Notes: generated from the sequence alone by a model not told the origin. DNA of 64,000 nucleotides from Sphingomonas elodea ATCC 31461 (GCF_000226955.1 NZ_AGFU01000036.1:40121-104120), one strand, 5' to 3'. Counted from the stretch's first letter, positions 19,313 through 27,459 are shown. Made by a program: numbers and translations.

Positions 19313-20593
19313 CTATTTCTTCGGGCTGATCCGCATCAGCCAGCCGCCATCGCCCTTGGCGCCGTCCTGCAGCAGCCAAAGCGAGCCGTCCGGCGCCTGC
19401 GCCACGTCGCGGATGCGCATGTCGAGGTTCCACTGGTCGGCCTTGCGGGCATTGGTGCCGTCGAGCGCAATGCGAATCAGCGCCTGGCCCGACATTGCAC
19501 CCATCAGCAGCGAACCCTTCCACTGCGGGAATTCGCTGCCGGTGTAGTAGATCAGCCCCGAGGGCGAGATCGACGGCACCCAGTAGAGCTTGGGCAGTTC
19601 ATACCCATCGCCGGCCTTGGGCTTGGGGATCGGCTTGTTGTTGTAATTCTCGCCGAACGAGACGTTGGGCCAGCCATAGTTGCGGCCCCTGAGGATCAGG
19701 TTGAGCTCGTCGCCGCCCTGCGGGCCCATCTCGTGCTCCCACAGATTGCCGGATGCGTCGAAGACGAGGCCGTACGGGTTGCGATGGCCGCTGCTCCAGA
19801 TCGAGGCCGGTGCCGGGTTGGGCCCGTCGAAGGCGAAGGGGCGGCCCTTGGCCGTCTTCGCCGCTTCGGTATCCTCGGGCGGATCGATGACCTGCACGGT
19901 GGTGGCGCCGACCTTGCCCGCATCCGGATTGTCCGACGCCGGCTTGCCGTCGAGCGTCAGGTGCAGGATCTTGCCGATCGCCTGGTTGGGGTCCTGCGCG
20001 GGGGTGAAGCGCTGGCGCTCGCCCGAGGAGAGGAACAGCGACTTGCCGTCCGGCGCGAACGCGATCACCGCGCCGAACTGGCCGCCGTCGCCGTCCGCGC
20101 CGGAGCGGAACAGCACCTCCACATTGTCGAGTCGCGGCGCCATCGCCTTGCCGCGGGTGAGCTTGGCACGGGCAAGCGCCAGCGCGCTGCCGTTGGCGCG
20201 CGGCTCCGAATAGGTGAAGTAGATCGTGTTGCTGCTGGCGAAGTCCGGCGCCGGGGCCACGTCGAGCAGGCCGCCCTGGCCACCGGCCGCGACCTTGGGC
20301 ACGCCGTTCACCGCCTGCGCCTTCTGGCCGACTTCCCAATATTGCAGCTGCCCCGCCTTTTCGGTGACGAGCGCGGCGCCGTCGGGCAGGAAGGCCAGCG
20401 CGAACGGCGCATCGAAATCGGCGACGCGGACGGCCGTGAACGGCACGCCGGCGGGGAGCGGGGCGGGGGTGCCGCTCGGCACCGGCAGCGGCGTCGGGGT
20501 GCCCGCGGTGCCCGCCGGCTGCTGGGCATTGGACCCCGGCGACGAGCATGCGGCGGCGAACAAGATCGGGATCAGCAACAACGAGCGGGGCAT
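19313..20593 (-). CDS. PQQ-dependent sugar dehydrogenase family lipoprotein
   Basis: The 426-residue beta-propeller protein of the soluble glucose/aldose sugar dehydrogenase (GSDH/YliI) family has a lipoprotein signal (LLLIPILFAAACSS, Cys near residue 17) and a Pro/Thr-rich linker at about 22-48. The propeller carries the family landmarks GGQGGLLDVAPAPDF, SSGHRNPYGLVF, WEHEMGPQGGDELNL and GRNYGWP. It would oxidise aldoses at the cell surface or in the periplasm with PQQ. The ATG at 20591-20593 is preceded by GAGAGGA. The cofactor is inferred from the family; no pqq genes are nearby. Confidence 0.88.
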   Translation of the reverse strand: MPRSLLLIPILFAAACSSPGSNAQQPAGTAGTPTPLPVPSGTPAPLPAGVPFTAVRVADFDAPFALAFLPDGAALVTEKAGQLQYWEVGQKAQAVNGVPKVAAGGQGGLLDVAPAPDFASSNTIYFTYSEPRANGSALALARAKLTRGKAMAPRLDNVEVLFRSGADGDGGQFGAVIAFAPDGKSLFLSSGERQRFTPAQDPNQAIGKILHLTLDGKPASDNPDAGKVGATTVQVIDPPEDTEAAKTAKGRPFAFDGPNPAPASIWSSGHRNPYGLVFDASGNLWEHEMGPQGGDELNLILRGRNYGWPNVSFGENYNNKPIPKPKAGDGYELPKLYWVPSISPSGLIYYTGSEFPQWKGSLLMGAMSGQALIRIALDGTNARKADQWNLDMRIRDVAQAPDGSLWLLQDGAKGDGGWLMRISPKK

Positions 20594-20696
20594 GGAAATC
20601 CTCTCCGGCGATGGTTCGGCCACGAACGCAGCCGGTTTTGCAACAGGTTGCAACGTCTTTCCTTCGCGAAAAGATGCAAGGGCCCCGAGCGCCCTA

Positions 20697-20725
20697 TTGC
20701 TCCTGACCCCGGTATTGCGTATATC
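20697..20725 (+). promoter_or_regulatory. Predicted promoter of the rimP-nusA-infB operon
   Basis: A -35-like TTGCTC (20697-20702) and a -10-like TATATC (20720-20725) are 17 bases apart, leaving a leader of about 90 bases before rimP. Called by eye from the boxes and the position at the head of the operon. Confidence 0.45.
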
Positions 20726-20819
20726 GCGCTCTGCTTTTCTCGGACATCGTCAAACATGATCGAGGTCGGGGCCGCCAGGCTCCGGCGCCGAAGCTGCTTG
20801 ATACCTACTGGAGATGTGC

Positions 20820-21368
20820 GTGGCGAATCTCGCCGAACTGGCCAAGATGATCGAAACCGAAGCGCAGGCGCTGGGCTTTGCCCTGGTGCGCGTGAAGCTG
20901 TTCGGTGGCCAGAGCGATCCGACGCTGCAGATCATGGCCGAGCGCCCCGATACGCGCCAGCTGACGATCGACGATTGCGCCGATCTGTCGCGCCGCATCT
21001 CGGACCTGCTGGATCGTCTCGAGGCCGAGGGCCGCGATCCGATCGACCATGCCTATCGGCTGGAAGTCAGCTCGCCCGGCATCGACCGGCCGCTCACCCG
21101 GCTGCAGGATTTCGAGGACTGGAAGGGCCACGAAGCCCGCATCACGCTCGCCGAGAAGCTGGATGGGCGCAAGCAGTTCAAGGGCGATCTCGCCGGCATC
21201 GATGCGGCCGGAGGCACCATTACGATCGTGACGCAGGACGAGGCGCACCATGTGCTGCCGTTCGCGGCGATCGAGGATGCCAAGCTGACGATGACCGATC
21301 GGCTGATCGCCGCCACCGCGCCGCTCTCCGCCGAGGGCGCCGACAAGATTATCGAAGTAGAAGGATAA
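20820..21368 (+). CDS. rimP: Ribosome maturation factor RimP
   Basis: The 182-residue protein promotes 30S subunit maturation. It shows the N-terminal alpha/beta domain (ALGFALVRVKLFGGQSDPTLQIM), the conserved YRLEVSSPGIDRPLT element near residue 80, and a C-terminal SH3-like domain. The start is GTG 20820, with GGAG ending six bases before it; an in-frame ATG two codons earlier overlaps that Shine-Dalgarno. It is the first gene of rimP-nusA-ylxR-infB, with only six bases to nusA. Confidence 0.96.
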   Translation: MANLAELAKMIETEAQALGFALVRVKLFGGQSDPTLQIMAERPDTRQLTIDDCADLSRRISDLLDRLEAEGRDPIDHAYRLEVSSPGIDRPLTRLQDFEDWKGHEARITLAEKLDGRKQFKGDLAGIDAAGGTITIVTQDEAHHVLPFAAIEDAKLTMTDRLIAATAPLSAEGADKIIEVEG

Positions 21369-21374
21369 GCCCGA

Positions 21375-22994
21375 ATGGCCACCGCCATTTCCGCCAACAA
21401 GGCCGAGCTGCTCGCGATCGCCGATTCGGTCGCGAAGGAAAAGCTGATCGACAAGGCCATCGTCATCGAGGCGATGGAAGACGCGATCCAGCGCGCCGCG
21501 AAGAACCGCTACGGCGTCGAGAACGACATTCGCGCGAAGCTCGATCCGGTCTCGGGCGATCTCCGCCTGTGGCGCGTCGTCGAGGTGGTGGAAGCCGTGG
21601 ACGACTATTTCAAGCAGGTCGACCTGAAGGGCGCGCAGAAGCTTCAGAAGGGCGCAAAGGTCGGCGACTTCATCGTCGATCCGCTGCCCCCGATCGAATT
21701 CGGCCGCATCCAGGCGCAGGCCTCGAAGCAGATCATCTTCCAGAAGGTCCGCGACGCCGAGCGCGAGCGCCAGTATGACGAGTTCAAGGACCGGGTGAAC
21801 GAGATCATCACCGGCGTGGTGAAGCGGGTCGAGTTCGGCCACATCGTCGTCGACCTGGGCCGCGCCGAAGGCGTGATCCGCCGCGACCAGCAGATCCCGC
21901 GCGAAGTGGTGCGTGTCGGCGATCGCGTCCGCTCGGTGGTGCTCAACGTGCGCCGCGAGAATCGCGGGCCGCAGATCTTCCTGAGCCGGGCGCACCCCGA
22001 GTTCATGAAGAAGCTGTTCGCGCAGGAAGTGCCCGAAATCTACGACGGAATCATCGAGATCAAGGCCGCCGCCCGCGATCCGGGCAGCCGCGCCAAGATC
22101 GGCGTGATCAGCCATGACGGCTCGATCGATCCGGTCGGCGCCTGCGTCGGCATGAAGGGCAGCCGCGTGCAGGCCGTCGTACAGGAAATGCAGGGCGAGA
22201 AGATCGACATCATCCCCTGGTCGCCGGACACCGCGACCTTCGTCGTCAACGCGCTGCAGCCGGCGAACGTCAGCCGCGTCGTCATCGACGAGGAAGAGGA
22301 TCGCATCGAAGTCGTCGTCCCCGACGACCAGCTGAGCCTGGCGATCGGCCGTCGCGGCCAGAATGTGCGCCTCGCCAGCCAGCTGACCGGCAAGGCGATC
22401 GACATCCTCACCGAGGCGGATGCGAGCGAGAAGCGCCAGAAGGAATTCGTCGAGCGTTCGGAGATGTTCCAGAACGAGCTCGACGTCGACGAGACGCTGG
22501 CCCAGCTGCTGGTCGCCGAAGGCTTCGGCGCGCTGGAAGAAGTCGCCTATGTCGAGATCGAGGAGCTCGCGACCATCGAGGGCTTCGACGAGGATCTCGC
22601 GCAGGAACTCCAGAACCGCGCCCAGGAAGCGCTGGAGCGCCGCGAGGAAGCCAATCGCGAGGAGCGTCGTGCGCTCGGCGTCGAGGACGACCTGACCACC
22701 ATGCCGTATCTGACCGAAGCGATGCTGGTCACGCTCGGCAAGGCGGGCATCAAGACGCTCGACGATCTCGCCGACCTGGCGACCGACGAGCTGGTCGAGA
22801 AGAAGCGCGCCGAGCCGCGTCGCCGCGGCGACGACACCCCGCGCAAGGAGCCCAAGGGCGGCATCCTGGCGGAGTATGGCCTCAGCGACGAACAGGGCAA
22901 CGAGATCATCATGGCGGCCCGCGCCCATTGGTTCGCCGATGAAGAACCTGCGGAAGCAGGCGAGGAGGACGCAATTGCGGACTCCGAACAATGA
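21375..22994 (+). CDS. nusA: Transcription termination/antitermination protein NusA
   Basis: The 539-residue RNA-polymerase-associated factor controls pausing, termination and antitermination. In order it has an N-terminal polymerase-binding domain (to about 125), an S1 domain (about 130-200, ITGVVKRVEFGHIVVDLG), two KH domains (including VGACVGMKGSRVQAVV and LAIGRRGQNVRLASQL), and a C-terminal acidic part with helix-hairpin-helix repeats to about 525. The length and order are typical of alphaproteobacteria. It sits six bases after rimP in the conserved operon. Confidence 0.98.
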   Translation: MATAISANKAELLAIADSVAKEKLIDKAIVIEAMEDAIQRAAKNRYGVENDIRAKLDPVSGDLRLWRVVEVVEAVDDYFKQVDLKGAQKLQKGAKVGDFIVDPLPPIEFGRIQAQASKQIIFQKVRDAERERQYDEFKDRVNEIITGVVKRVEFGHIVVDLGRAEGVIRRDQQIPREVVRVGDRVRSVVLNVRRENRGPQIFLSRAHPEFMKKLFAQEVPEIYDGIIEIKAAARDPGSRAKIGVISHDGSIDPVGACVGMKGSRVQAVVQEMQGEKIDIIPWSPDTATFVVNALQPANVSRVVIDEEEDRIEVVVPDDQLSLAIGRRGQNVRLASQLTGKAIDILTEADASEKRQKEFVERSEMFQNELDVDETLAQLLVAEGFGALEEVAYVEIEELATIEGFDEDLAQELQNRAQEALERREEANREERRALGVEDDLTTMPYLTEAMLVTLGKAGIKTLDDLADLATDELVEKKRAEPRRRGDDTPRKEPKGGILAEYGLSDEQGNEIIMAARAHWFADEEPAEAGEEDAIADSEQ

Positions 22995-23026
22995 TACGCG
23001 CCGACTGACATTGGCAGTGGTCGTCC

Positions 23027-23048
23027 CCCCTCTCGGTAACGGGAGGGG
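23027..23048 (+). promoter_or_regulatory. GUAA-capped hairpin enclosing the ylxR Shine-Dalgarno
   Basis: CCCCTCTCG (23027-23035), loop GTAA, CGGGAGGGG (23040-23048) form a nine-pair stem with one U-G pair and a GNRA tetraloop. The 3' arm is the ylxR Shine-Dalgarno GGGAGGGG, ending three bases before ATG 23052. Translation would need the hairpin to open. It may instead be a remnant of the intergenic palindrome at 153 and 19270. Confidence 0.55.
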
Positions 23049-23051
23049 CCG

Positions 23052-23756
23052 ATGACCGACGCGGTTCGCACCTGCATCCTGTCGCGCGAGGAATCGCCGC
23101 GGGAAGGGCTGATCCGACTCGTGCTGTCGCCCGAGGGCGAGGTGCTGCCCGACATCCGTGCCAAGGCCCCTGGTCGCGGCGCCTGGATCTCCGTCGACAA
23201 GGCGGGGCTCACGGCGTCGCGCGACAAGGGCAGGCTGAAGGGCGCCCTGTCGCGCAGCTTCCGCACCGGCGAGCTGCGCATCCCCGAAGATCTGGAGGAC
23301 CGGATCGCCGCGCAGCTGCAGCGCGCCGTGCTCGACCGGCTGGGGCTGGAGGCCAAGGCGGGATATGTGGTGATCGGTGCCGAGCGGATCGAAAAGGCCG
23401 CGCGCAACGGCCGACTCCATCTGTTGCTCCACGCCTCCGACGCCCGCGACGACGGCAGCCGCAAGCTGGCCCAGGCGTGGCGGGTTGGCTCGGATCGGGA
23501 AGGTTCTGCCCTCAAGGGCTTAACATTGCCGGTCCCACGCACCATATTGTCCTTGGCGTTAGGCCGCGAAAATGTGGTACACGCCGGACTCATCGACGCC
23601 CGGGCGGCGCAACGGACGAGCGAAGCGCTCGATCGCTGGCTGCACTTTATCGGACCCGAACCTGATCCCGTGTCTTGCGATTCCGAATCGCAAGGCGCAT
23701 CGGCTTTGCCGTCCGCCGTGCCATTGACGACGAACATTATCGAGGAACTTGAGTAG
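23052..23756 (+). CDS. YlxR-type RNA-binding protein with L7Ae-like extension (DUF448)
   Basis: The 234-residue protein has a DUF448/YlxR domain in residues 1-90 (RTCILSREESPREGLIRLV, PGRGAWISVDK). A second domain of L7Ae/L30e type follows (GLEAKAGYVVIGAERIEKAAR), then a linker and LSLALGRENVVHAGL. This fused form is usual in alphaproteobacteria between nusA and infB. It probably binds RNA, and YlxR homologues are reported to affect RNase P or transcription, but its role here is unknown. ATG 23052 lies 57 bases after nusA, and its Shine-Dalgarno is inside a hairpin. Confidence 0.88.
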   Translation: MTDAVRTCILSREESPREGLIRLVLSPEGEVLPDIRAKAPGRGAWISVDKAGLTASRDKGRLKGALSRSFRTGELRIPEDLEDRIAAQLQRAVLDRLGLEAKAGYVVIGAERIEKAARNGRLHLLLHASDARDDGSRKLAQAWRVGSDREGSALKGLTLPVPRTILSLALGRENVVHAGLIDARAAQRTSEALDRWLHFIGPEPDPVSCDSESQGASALPSAVPLTTNIIEELE

Positions 23757-23760
23757 CCGC

Positions 23761-26646
23761 ATGAGCGACACCGAAAACGACAAGCCGAAACTGGGCATGC
23801 GCGCACCGCTGGGTCTGAAGCGCACGGTGGAAACCGGCAAGGTGAAGCAGAGCTTCAGCCATGGCCGTTCCAACACCGTGGTCGTGGAGGTCAAGCGTCG
23901 CCGTGTCCTCGGCCCGCAGGGTGCGCCGATCGACGAGTCGACGCCGGCCCCTGCCGCTGCGCCCGAGACGCCGGCTGCTCAGGCTCCCCGCCCCGCTGCG
24001 CCGCAGCAGGCGCAGCGCCCCGCCGCTGCCCAGCCGCCGCGCAAGCCGATGGACAATCTGTCGCCGCAGGAGCGCCAGGCCAAGCTGCTCCGCGAGGCCG
24101 AGGAACAGCGCATGCAGGCGCTGGAGGAAGCGCGTCGTCGCGACGAGCGCCTCCGTGCCGAGGCACAGGAAGAAGAGCGTCGCCGCGCCGAAGAGCGTGC
24201 GCGCGCCCAGGCCGAGGCGGCTGCCGCCCCGGCGGAAGCCGCTGCGCCTGCCCCTGCGCCCGCGCCGGAACCGAAGCCCGAAGTGGTAGCGGAGGCTCCG
24301 GCCCCGGCACCCGTCGTGGCGCCGGAGCCCACCCCTGCGCCCGCTCCGGCGGCACCGCAGGCCGCAGCCCCGCAGCCGGCAGCGCCCAAGCCTGCCCAGC
24401 CGCAGGCCGCAGCGCCCAAGCCGGCAGCACCCGCGCAGCCGCCGCGTCGCCCGATCCCGCAGGGTCCGATCACGCTGCAGCTCGATGCGTCGCTGCCCGC
24501 GCCGCGCCGCTTCACCCCGGTCGTGCGTCCGGAAATCCCCAAGCCGCAGCCAAAGCCGGAGCCGCAGCAGGCAGCCCCTGCCGCGACCCAGCAGACGCAA
24601 CAGGCGCCGCAGCAGAACCAGAACCAGCAGCGTCCCGCCGCTGGTGCCGGTGCCGCGCGTCCGGCCCCGTCGGGTCCCGGCGCCGCGCCGCGCCGCCCGG
24701 GTGCCGATCCGGCCAAGCCGTCGCGCGACCGCAAGGGCGACGATCGCCGCCAGTCGGGCAAGCTCACCGTCACGCGCGCCCTGGGCGGCGACGATGGTGC
24801 GCGCGCCCGCAGCCTTGCGGCGCTGAAGCGCGCCCGTGAGAAGGAGCATCGCCGCTCCTATGGCGGCCCGCGCGAGCCCCAGGTCAAGCAGGTCCGCGAC
24901 GTGGTGGTGCCCGACGCCATCACCGTGCAGGAACTCGCCAACCGCATGGCCGAAAAGGGCGCGGACCTGGTGAAGGCCCTGTTCAAGATGGGCATGATGG
25001 TCACGGTCAACCAGTCGATCGACCAGGACACCGCCGAACTGCTGGTCACCGATTTCGGCCATAACGTGCAGCGCGTCAGCGACAGCGACGTCGATCTCCA
25101 GATCGATACCGAGCTGGATCCCGAGGACAAGCTGCAGCCGCGTCCGCCGGTCGTCACGATCATGGGCCATGTCGATCACGGCAAGACCTCGCTGCTCGAC
25201 GCGCTGCGCGGCACCGATGTGGTGCGCGGCGAAGCCGGCGGCATCACCCAGCATATCGGCGCCTATCAGGTTACCCTGAAGGACAAGTCGAAGATCACCT
25301 TCCTCGACACGCCGGGCCACGAAGCGTTCAGCGACATGCGCGCGCGCGGTGCCAATGTCACCGACATCGTCGTGCTGGTGGTGGCTGCGAACGACGGGCT
25401 GATGCCGCAGACGATCGAGGCGATCAATCACACCAAGGCGGCCGGCGTGCCGATGATCGTGGCGATCAACAAGATCGACCTCGACAGCGCCAACCCGCAG
25501 CGCGTGCGCGAGCGCCTGCTCGAGCATGAGGTGATCGTCGAGGAGATGGGCGGCGACGTCCAGAACGTCGAAGTCTCGGCGCTGAAGAAGATCGGCCTCG
25601 ACGCGCTGATCGAGAAGATCCAGCTCCAGGCTGAACTGCTCGAACTGCGCGCCAACCCCGATCGCGAGGCCGAGGGCACCGTGATCGAGGCGAAGCTCGA
25701 CAAGGGCCGCGGCCCGGTCGCGACCATCCTCGTCAACCGCGGCACGCTGCGCGTGGGCGACGTGTTCGTCGTCGGCGCCGAAAGCGGCAAGGTTCGTGCG
25801 ATGATCGACGACAAGGGTCGTCAGATCAAGGAAGCCGGTCCGGCGATGCCGGTCGAGGTGCTCGGCATCTCGGGCGTGCCGTCGGCCGGTGATCCGATGC
25901 AGGTGGTCGAGAACGAGGCACGTGCCCGCGAAGTGGCCGAATATCGCCAGGGCGTGCTGCTCCAGAAGCGCACGACGCAGGCGCCGGCGAGCCTGGAGAG
26001 CATGTTCTCCGCGCTCAAGGACAAGCAGGCGATCGAATATCCGGTGGTGGTCAAGGCCGACACGCAAGGGTCGACCGAGGCGATCGTGGGTGCGCTCAGC
26101 AAGCTGGGCAACGACGACATCCGCGTGCGCATCCTGCACTCGGGCGTCGGCGGCATCACCGAGAGCGACGTTTCGCTGGCAGCCGCCAGCGGCGCACCGA
26201 TCATCGGCTTCAACGTCCGTGCCAATGCCAAGGCCCGCGAGATCGCCGAGCGGAACAAGGTGGCGCTCAAATACTATGACGTCATCTATGATCTGACCGA
26301 CGAGATCCGCGCCGGCATGGCGGGCGAGCTGGGTCCGGAAGCCTTCGAAACGGTCGTCGGCCGCGCCGAGATCAAGGAAGTCTTCTCGGCGGGCAAGCAC
26401 GGCAAGGCGGCCGGTCTGCTGGTCGTCGACGGCTTCATCCGCAAGGCGCTCAAGGCGCGCATCACGCGCAACGACGTCATCATCTACCAGGGCGAGATCG
26501 CCTCGCTGCGTCGCTTCAAGGACGATGTCGCCGAAGTGCGCGCCGGTCTCGAGTGCGGCGTGACGTTCACGCAGAACTTCGTGGACATCAAGGCAGGCGA
26601 CTATCTCGAAACCTACGAAGTCGAGCTGCGCGAACGTACGCTGTAA
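23761..26646 (+). CDS. infB: Translation initiation factor IF-2
   Basis: The 961-residue GTPase delivers initiator tRNA to the 30S subunit. A short IF2-associated N-terminus ([19 protein letters not shown]) precedes a low-complexity Ala/Pro/Gln/Arg region at about 60-335. Then come an IF2_N domain ([21 protein letters not shown]) and the G domain: GHVDHGKTS near 468, DTPGHEAF near 515, NKID near 570. Domains II-IV run to the end. The start is ATG 23761, four bases after the ylxR stop; an upstream in-frame TTG is less likely. It is followed not by rbfA directly but by a 352-base structured insert. Confidence 0.98.
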   Translation: MSDTENDKPKLGMRAPLGLKRTVETGKVKQSFSHGRSNTVVVEVKRRRVLGPQGAPIDESTPAPAAAPETPAAQAPRPAAPQQAQRPAAAQPPRKPMDNLSPQERQAKLLREAEEQRMQALEEARRRDERLRAEAQEEERRRAEERARAQAEAAAAPAEAAAPAPAPAPEPKPEVVAEAPAPAPVVAPEPTPAPAPAAPQAAAPQPAAPKPAQPQAAAPKPAAPAQPPRRPIPQGPITLQLDASLPAPRRFTPVVRPEIPKPQPKPEPQQAAPAATQQTQQAPQQNQNQQRPAAGAGAARPAPSGPGAAPRRPGADPAKPSRDRKGDDRRQSGKLTVTRALGGDDGARARSLAALKRAREKEHRRSYGGPREPQVKQVRDVVVPDAITVQELANRMAEKGADLVKALFKMGMMVTVNQSIDQDTAELLVTDFGHNVQRVSDSDVDLQIDTELDPEDKLQPRPPVVTIMGHVDHGKTSLLDALRGTDVVRGEAGGITQHIGAYQVTLKDKSKITFLDTPGHEAFSDMRARGANVTDIVVLVVAANDGLMPQTIEAINHTKAAGVPMIVAINKIDLDSANPQRVRERLLEHEVIVEEMGGDVQNVEVSALKKIGLDALIEKIQLQAELLELRANPDREAEGTVIEAKLDKGRGPVATILVNRGTLRVGDVFVVGAESGKVRAMIDDKGRQIKEAGPAMPVEVLGISGVPSAGDPMQVVENEARAREVAEYRQGVLLQKRTTQAPASLESMFSALKDKQAIEYPVVVKADTQGSTEAIVGALSKLGNDDIRVRILHSGVGGITESDVSLAAASGAPIIGFNVRANAKAREIAERNKVALKYYDVIYDLTDEIRAGMAGELGPEAFETVVGRAEIKEVFSAGKHGKAAGLLVVDGFIRKALKARITRNDVIIYQGEIASLRRFKDDVAEVRAGLECGVTFTQNFVDIKAGDYLETYEVELRERTL

Positions 26647-26656
26647 AGGGGGCAGG

Positions 26657-26689
26657 GCTGCCGATGGACACCTTTTGTTCCTCGGCAGC
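26657..26689 (+). other. RNA hairpin at the head of the infB-rbfA insert
   Basis: GCTGCCGA (26657-26664) and TCGGCAGC (26682-26689) pair perfectly around a 17-base U-rich loop, eleven bases after the infB stop. No T tract follows, so it is unlikely to be a simple terminator. It may mark the 5' boundary of the element. Confidence 0.45.
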
Positions 26690-26704
26690 TCCGCCTGTGA
26701 TACG

Positions 26705-26740
26705 CTTCCTTTCCGGCTGCACCTGCGGCCGGAAAGGAGG
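26705..26740 (+). promoter_or_regulatory. Long hairpin sequestering the Shine-Dalgarno of the small hydrophobic peptide
   Basis: Bases 26705-26720 pair with 26725-26740: sixteen pairs including two U-G, of which TCCTTTCCGGC with GCCGGAAAGGA is an unbroken Watson-Crick block. The loop is ACCU. The 3' arm ends in AAAGGAGG, the whole Shine-Dalgarno core of the next ORF. Such a structure would keep the ORF silent unless it is opened or processed. Confidence 0.7.
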
Positions 26741-26748
26741 TGGTTCAT

Positions 26749-26850
26749 GTGCCAATAGAAACAGTTGCAGGTCTAGTTCTGGGTTTCGCGACGTTCATCG
26801 TCGCGTTGCTCGGATTGGTGGCGAAGCTCATTGAGCTAAGCCGCAAGTAA
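26749..26850 (+). CDS. Small hydrophobic peptide, holin-like toxin type (candidate)
   Basis: GTG 26749 opens a 33-codon frame ending TAA 26848. The peptide begins VPIETVAGL, has one hydrophobic helix (GLVLGFATFIVALLGLVAKL) and ends LIELSRK with a basic tail. From memory this pattern (FAT-x-IVALL-x-LV-x-K) is that of the Firmicutes holin-like toxin peptides of type I toxin-antitoxin character; no search was run. Upstream, GAAAGGAGGTG (26732-26742) is an 11-base perfect complement to the 16S 3' end, eight bases from GTG measured from GGAGG. A competing ATG at 26747 gives only three codons. By hand count the ORF is 52% GC and uses ATA, CTA, ACA and CCA, unlike its neighbours, suggesting transfer. 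It sits between infB and rbfA in the same direction. Confidence 0.6.
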   Translation: MPIETVAGLVLGFATFIVALLGLVAKLIELSRK

Positions 26851-26858
26851 CCCAGTGC

Positions 26859-26888
26859 GGGCTCTCGGTGCTGGAACGCCGGGAGCCC
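26859..26888 (+). other. First downstream hairpin of the small-peptide locus
   Basis: GGGCTCTCGG (26859-26868) pairs with CCGGGAGCCC (26879-26888) with one U-G pair. U26869-G26878 and G26870-C26877 extend it to twelve pairs, leaving a CUGGAA loop. It starts eight bases after the peptide stop. The apex GCTGGAAC is identical to that of the next hairpin. Confidence 0.6.
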
Positions 26889-26897
26889 AAAATACTT

Positions 26898-26927
26898 TGA
26901 GCCCGGGCGCTGGAACACCCGGGCTCA
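26898..26927 (+). other. Second downstream hairpin of the small-peptide locus
   Basis: TGAGCCCGGG (26898-26907) and CCCGGGCTCA (26918-26927) are perfect ten-base arms. After one mismatch, G26909-C26916 closes a CUGGAA loop, the same apex as the preceding hairpin. It leads straight into the second AGGAGGTGA. Confidence 0.6.
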
Positions 26928-26975
26928 GGAGGTGACGTTGTACCAACGGTCACAGTTGCAGTGCTCCTTAGATAG
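26927..26975 (+). pseudogene. Decayed second copy of the small-peptide ORF start
   Basis: AGGAGGTG (26927-26934), TGT-x-CCAA (26939-26946) and ACAGTTGCAG (26952-26961) repeat, in order and almost in register, the Shine-Dalgarno and first codons of the intact ORF at 26735-26770. Here the start codon position reads GTA instead of GTG, and the frame continues CCA ACG GTC ACA GTT GCA GTG CTC CTT AGA to TAG at 26973. It looks like a truncated, start-less duplicate. Confidence 0.55.
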
Positions 26976-26998
26976 CGAAAACCGGTCAGAATCACAAG

Positions 26999-27400
26999 AT
27001 GCGCCAGAACGACACCGATGAAACCCGCTCCGTCCGCGTGCTGCGCGTGGGCGAACAGGTGCGCCATATCCTCAGCGAAATCCTCCAGCGCGGCGACGTG
27101 CACGACGAGGTGCTGGCGAAGCACATGGTCTCGGTGACCGAGGTGCGCATGTCCCCCGATCTGCGCCACGCGACGGTGTTCGTGAAGCCGCTGCTCGGCA
27201 AGGACGAGGACGCGGTGCTCAAGGCGCTGCGCACCAACACCGCCTTCCTCCAGCGCGAGGTCGCGACCCGCGTGAAGATGAAGTACGCCGCCAAGCTGAA
27301 GTTCCTGGCGGACGAGAGCTTCGACGAGGGCAGCCATATCGACCAGCTCCTCCGCGCGCCCAACGTCGCACGCGACCTCGGCGAGAGCGAGCAGGACTGA
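26999..27400 (+). CDS. rbfA: 30S ribosome-binding factor RbfA
   Basis: The 133-residue cold-shock/ribosome maturation factor acts on 16S rRNA helix 1. It shows the KH-type fold: [22 protein letters not shown], then [19 protein letters not shown] and [22 protein letters not shown] 26999 lacks a clear Shine-Dalgarno. The nearest strong one, AGGAGGTGA at 26927-26935, is about 60 bases upstream in the structured insert, so rbfA may depend on coupling to a leader frame there. It ends the rimP-infB-rbfA series. Confidence 0.96.
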   Translation: MRQNDTDETRSVRVLRVGEQVRHILSEILQRGDVHDEVLAKHMVSVTEVRMSPDLRHATVFVKPLLGKDEDAVLKALRTNTAFLQREVATRVKMKYAAKLKFLADESFDEGSHIDQLLRAPNVARDLGESEQD

Positions 27401-27459
27401 TCCGCCCGCCGCATGCGCGGCGGACTGGACATCGGCGCCACTTCTGGTGTGATGCGGCG

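Noticed and set aside
20805-23432. An 875-codon minus-strand frame opposite rimP, nusA and ylxR
   Set aside because: The opposite strand encodes three unambiguous conserved proteins. The shadow translation has no signature.
24200-24760. Repeat array in the Ala/Pro/Gln-rich part of infB
   Set aside because: This is the normal low-complexity linker of alphaproteobacterial IF-2. Codons vary and there are no regular repeat units or spacers, so it is not a DNA repeat or CRISPR.
23737-26748. A 1003-codon minus-strand frame opposite infB
   Set aside because: It arises from codon-position GC bias in infB, especially its Ala/Pro/Arg-rich N-terminal region.
26747-26758. ATG TGC CAA TAG as the true start after the strong Shine-Dalgarno
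   Set aside because: It gives only three codons, while GTG two bases later gives a coherent hydrophobic peptide. It is kept only as a possible decoy.
26932-27021. A GTG/TTG-initiated short frame overlapping the rbfA start as a functional peptide gene
   Set aside because: The product is hydrophilic and unlike the first-copy peptide. It is more plausible as a coupling leader than as a protein, so it is discussed only as a finding.
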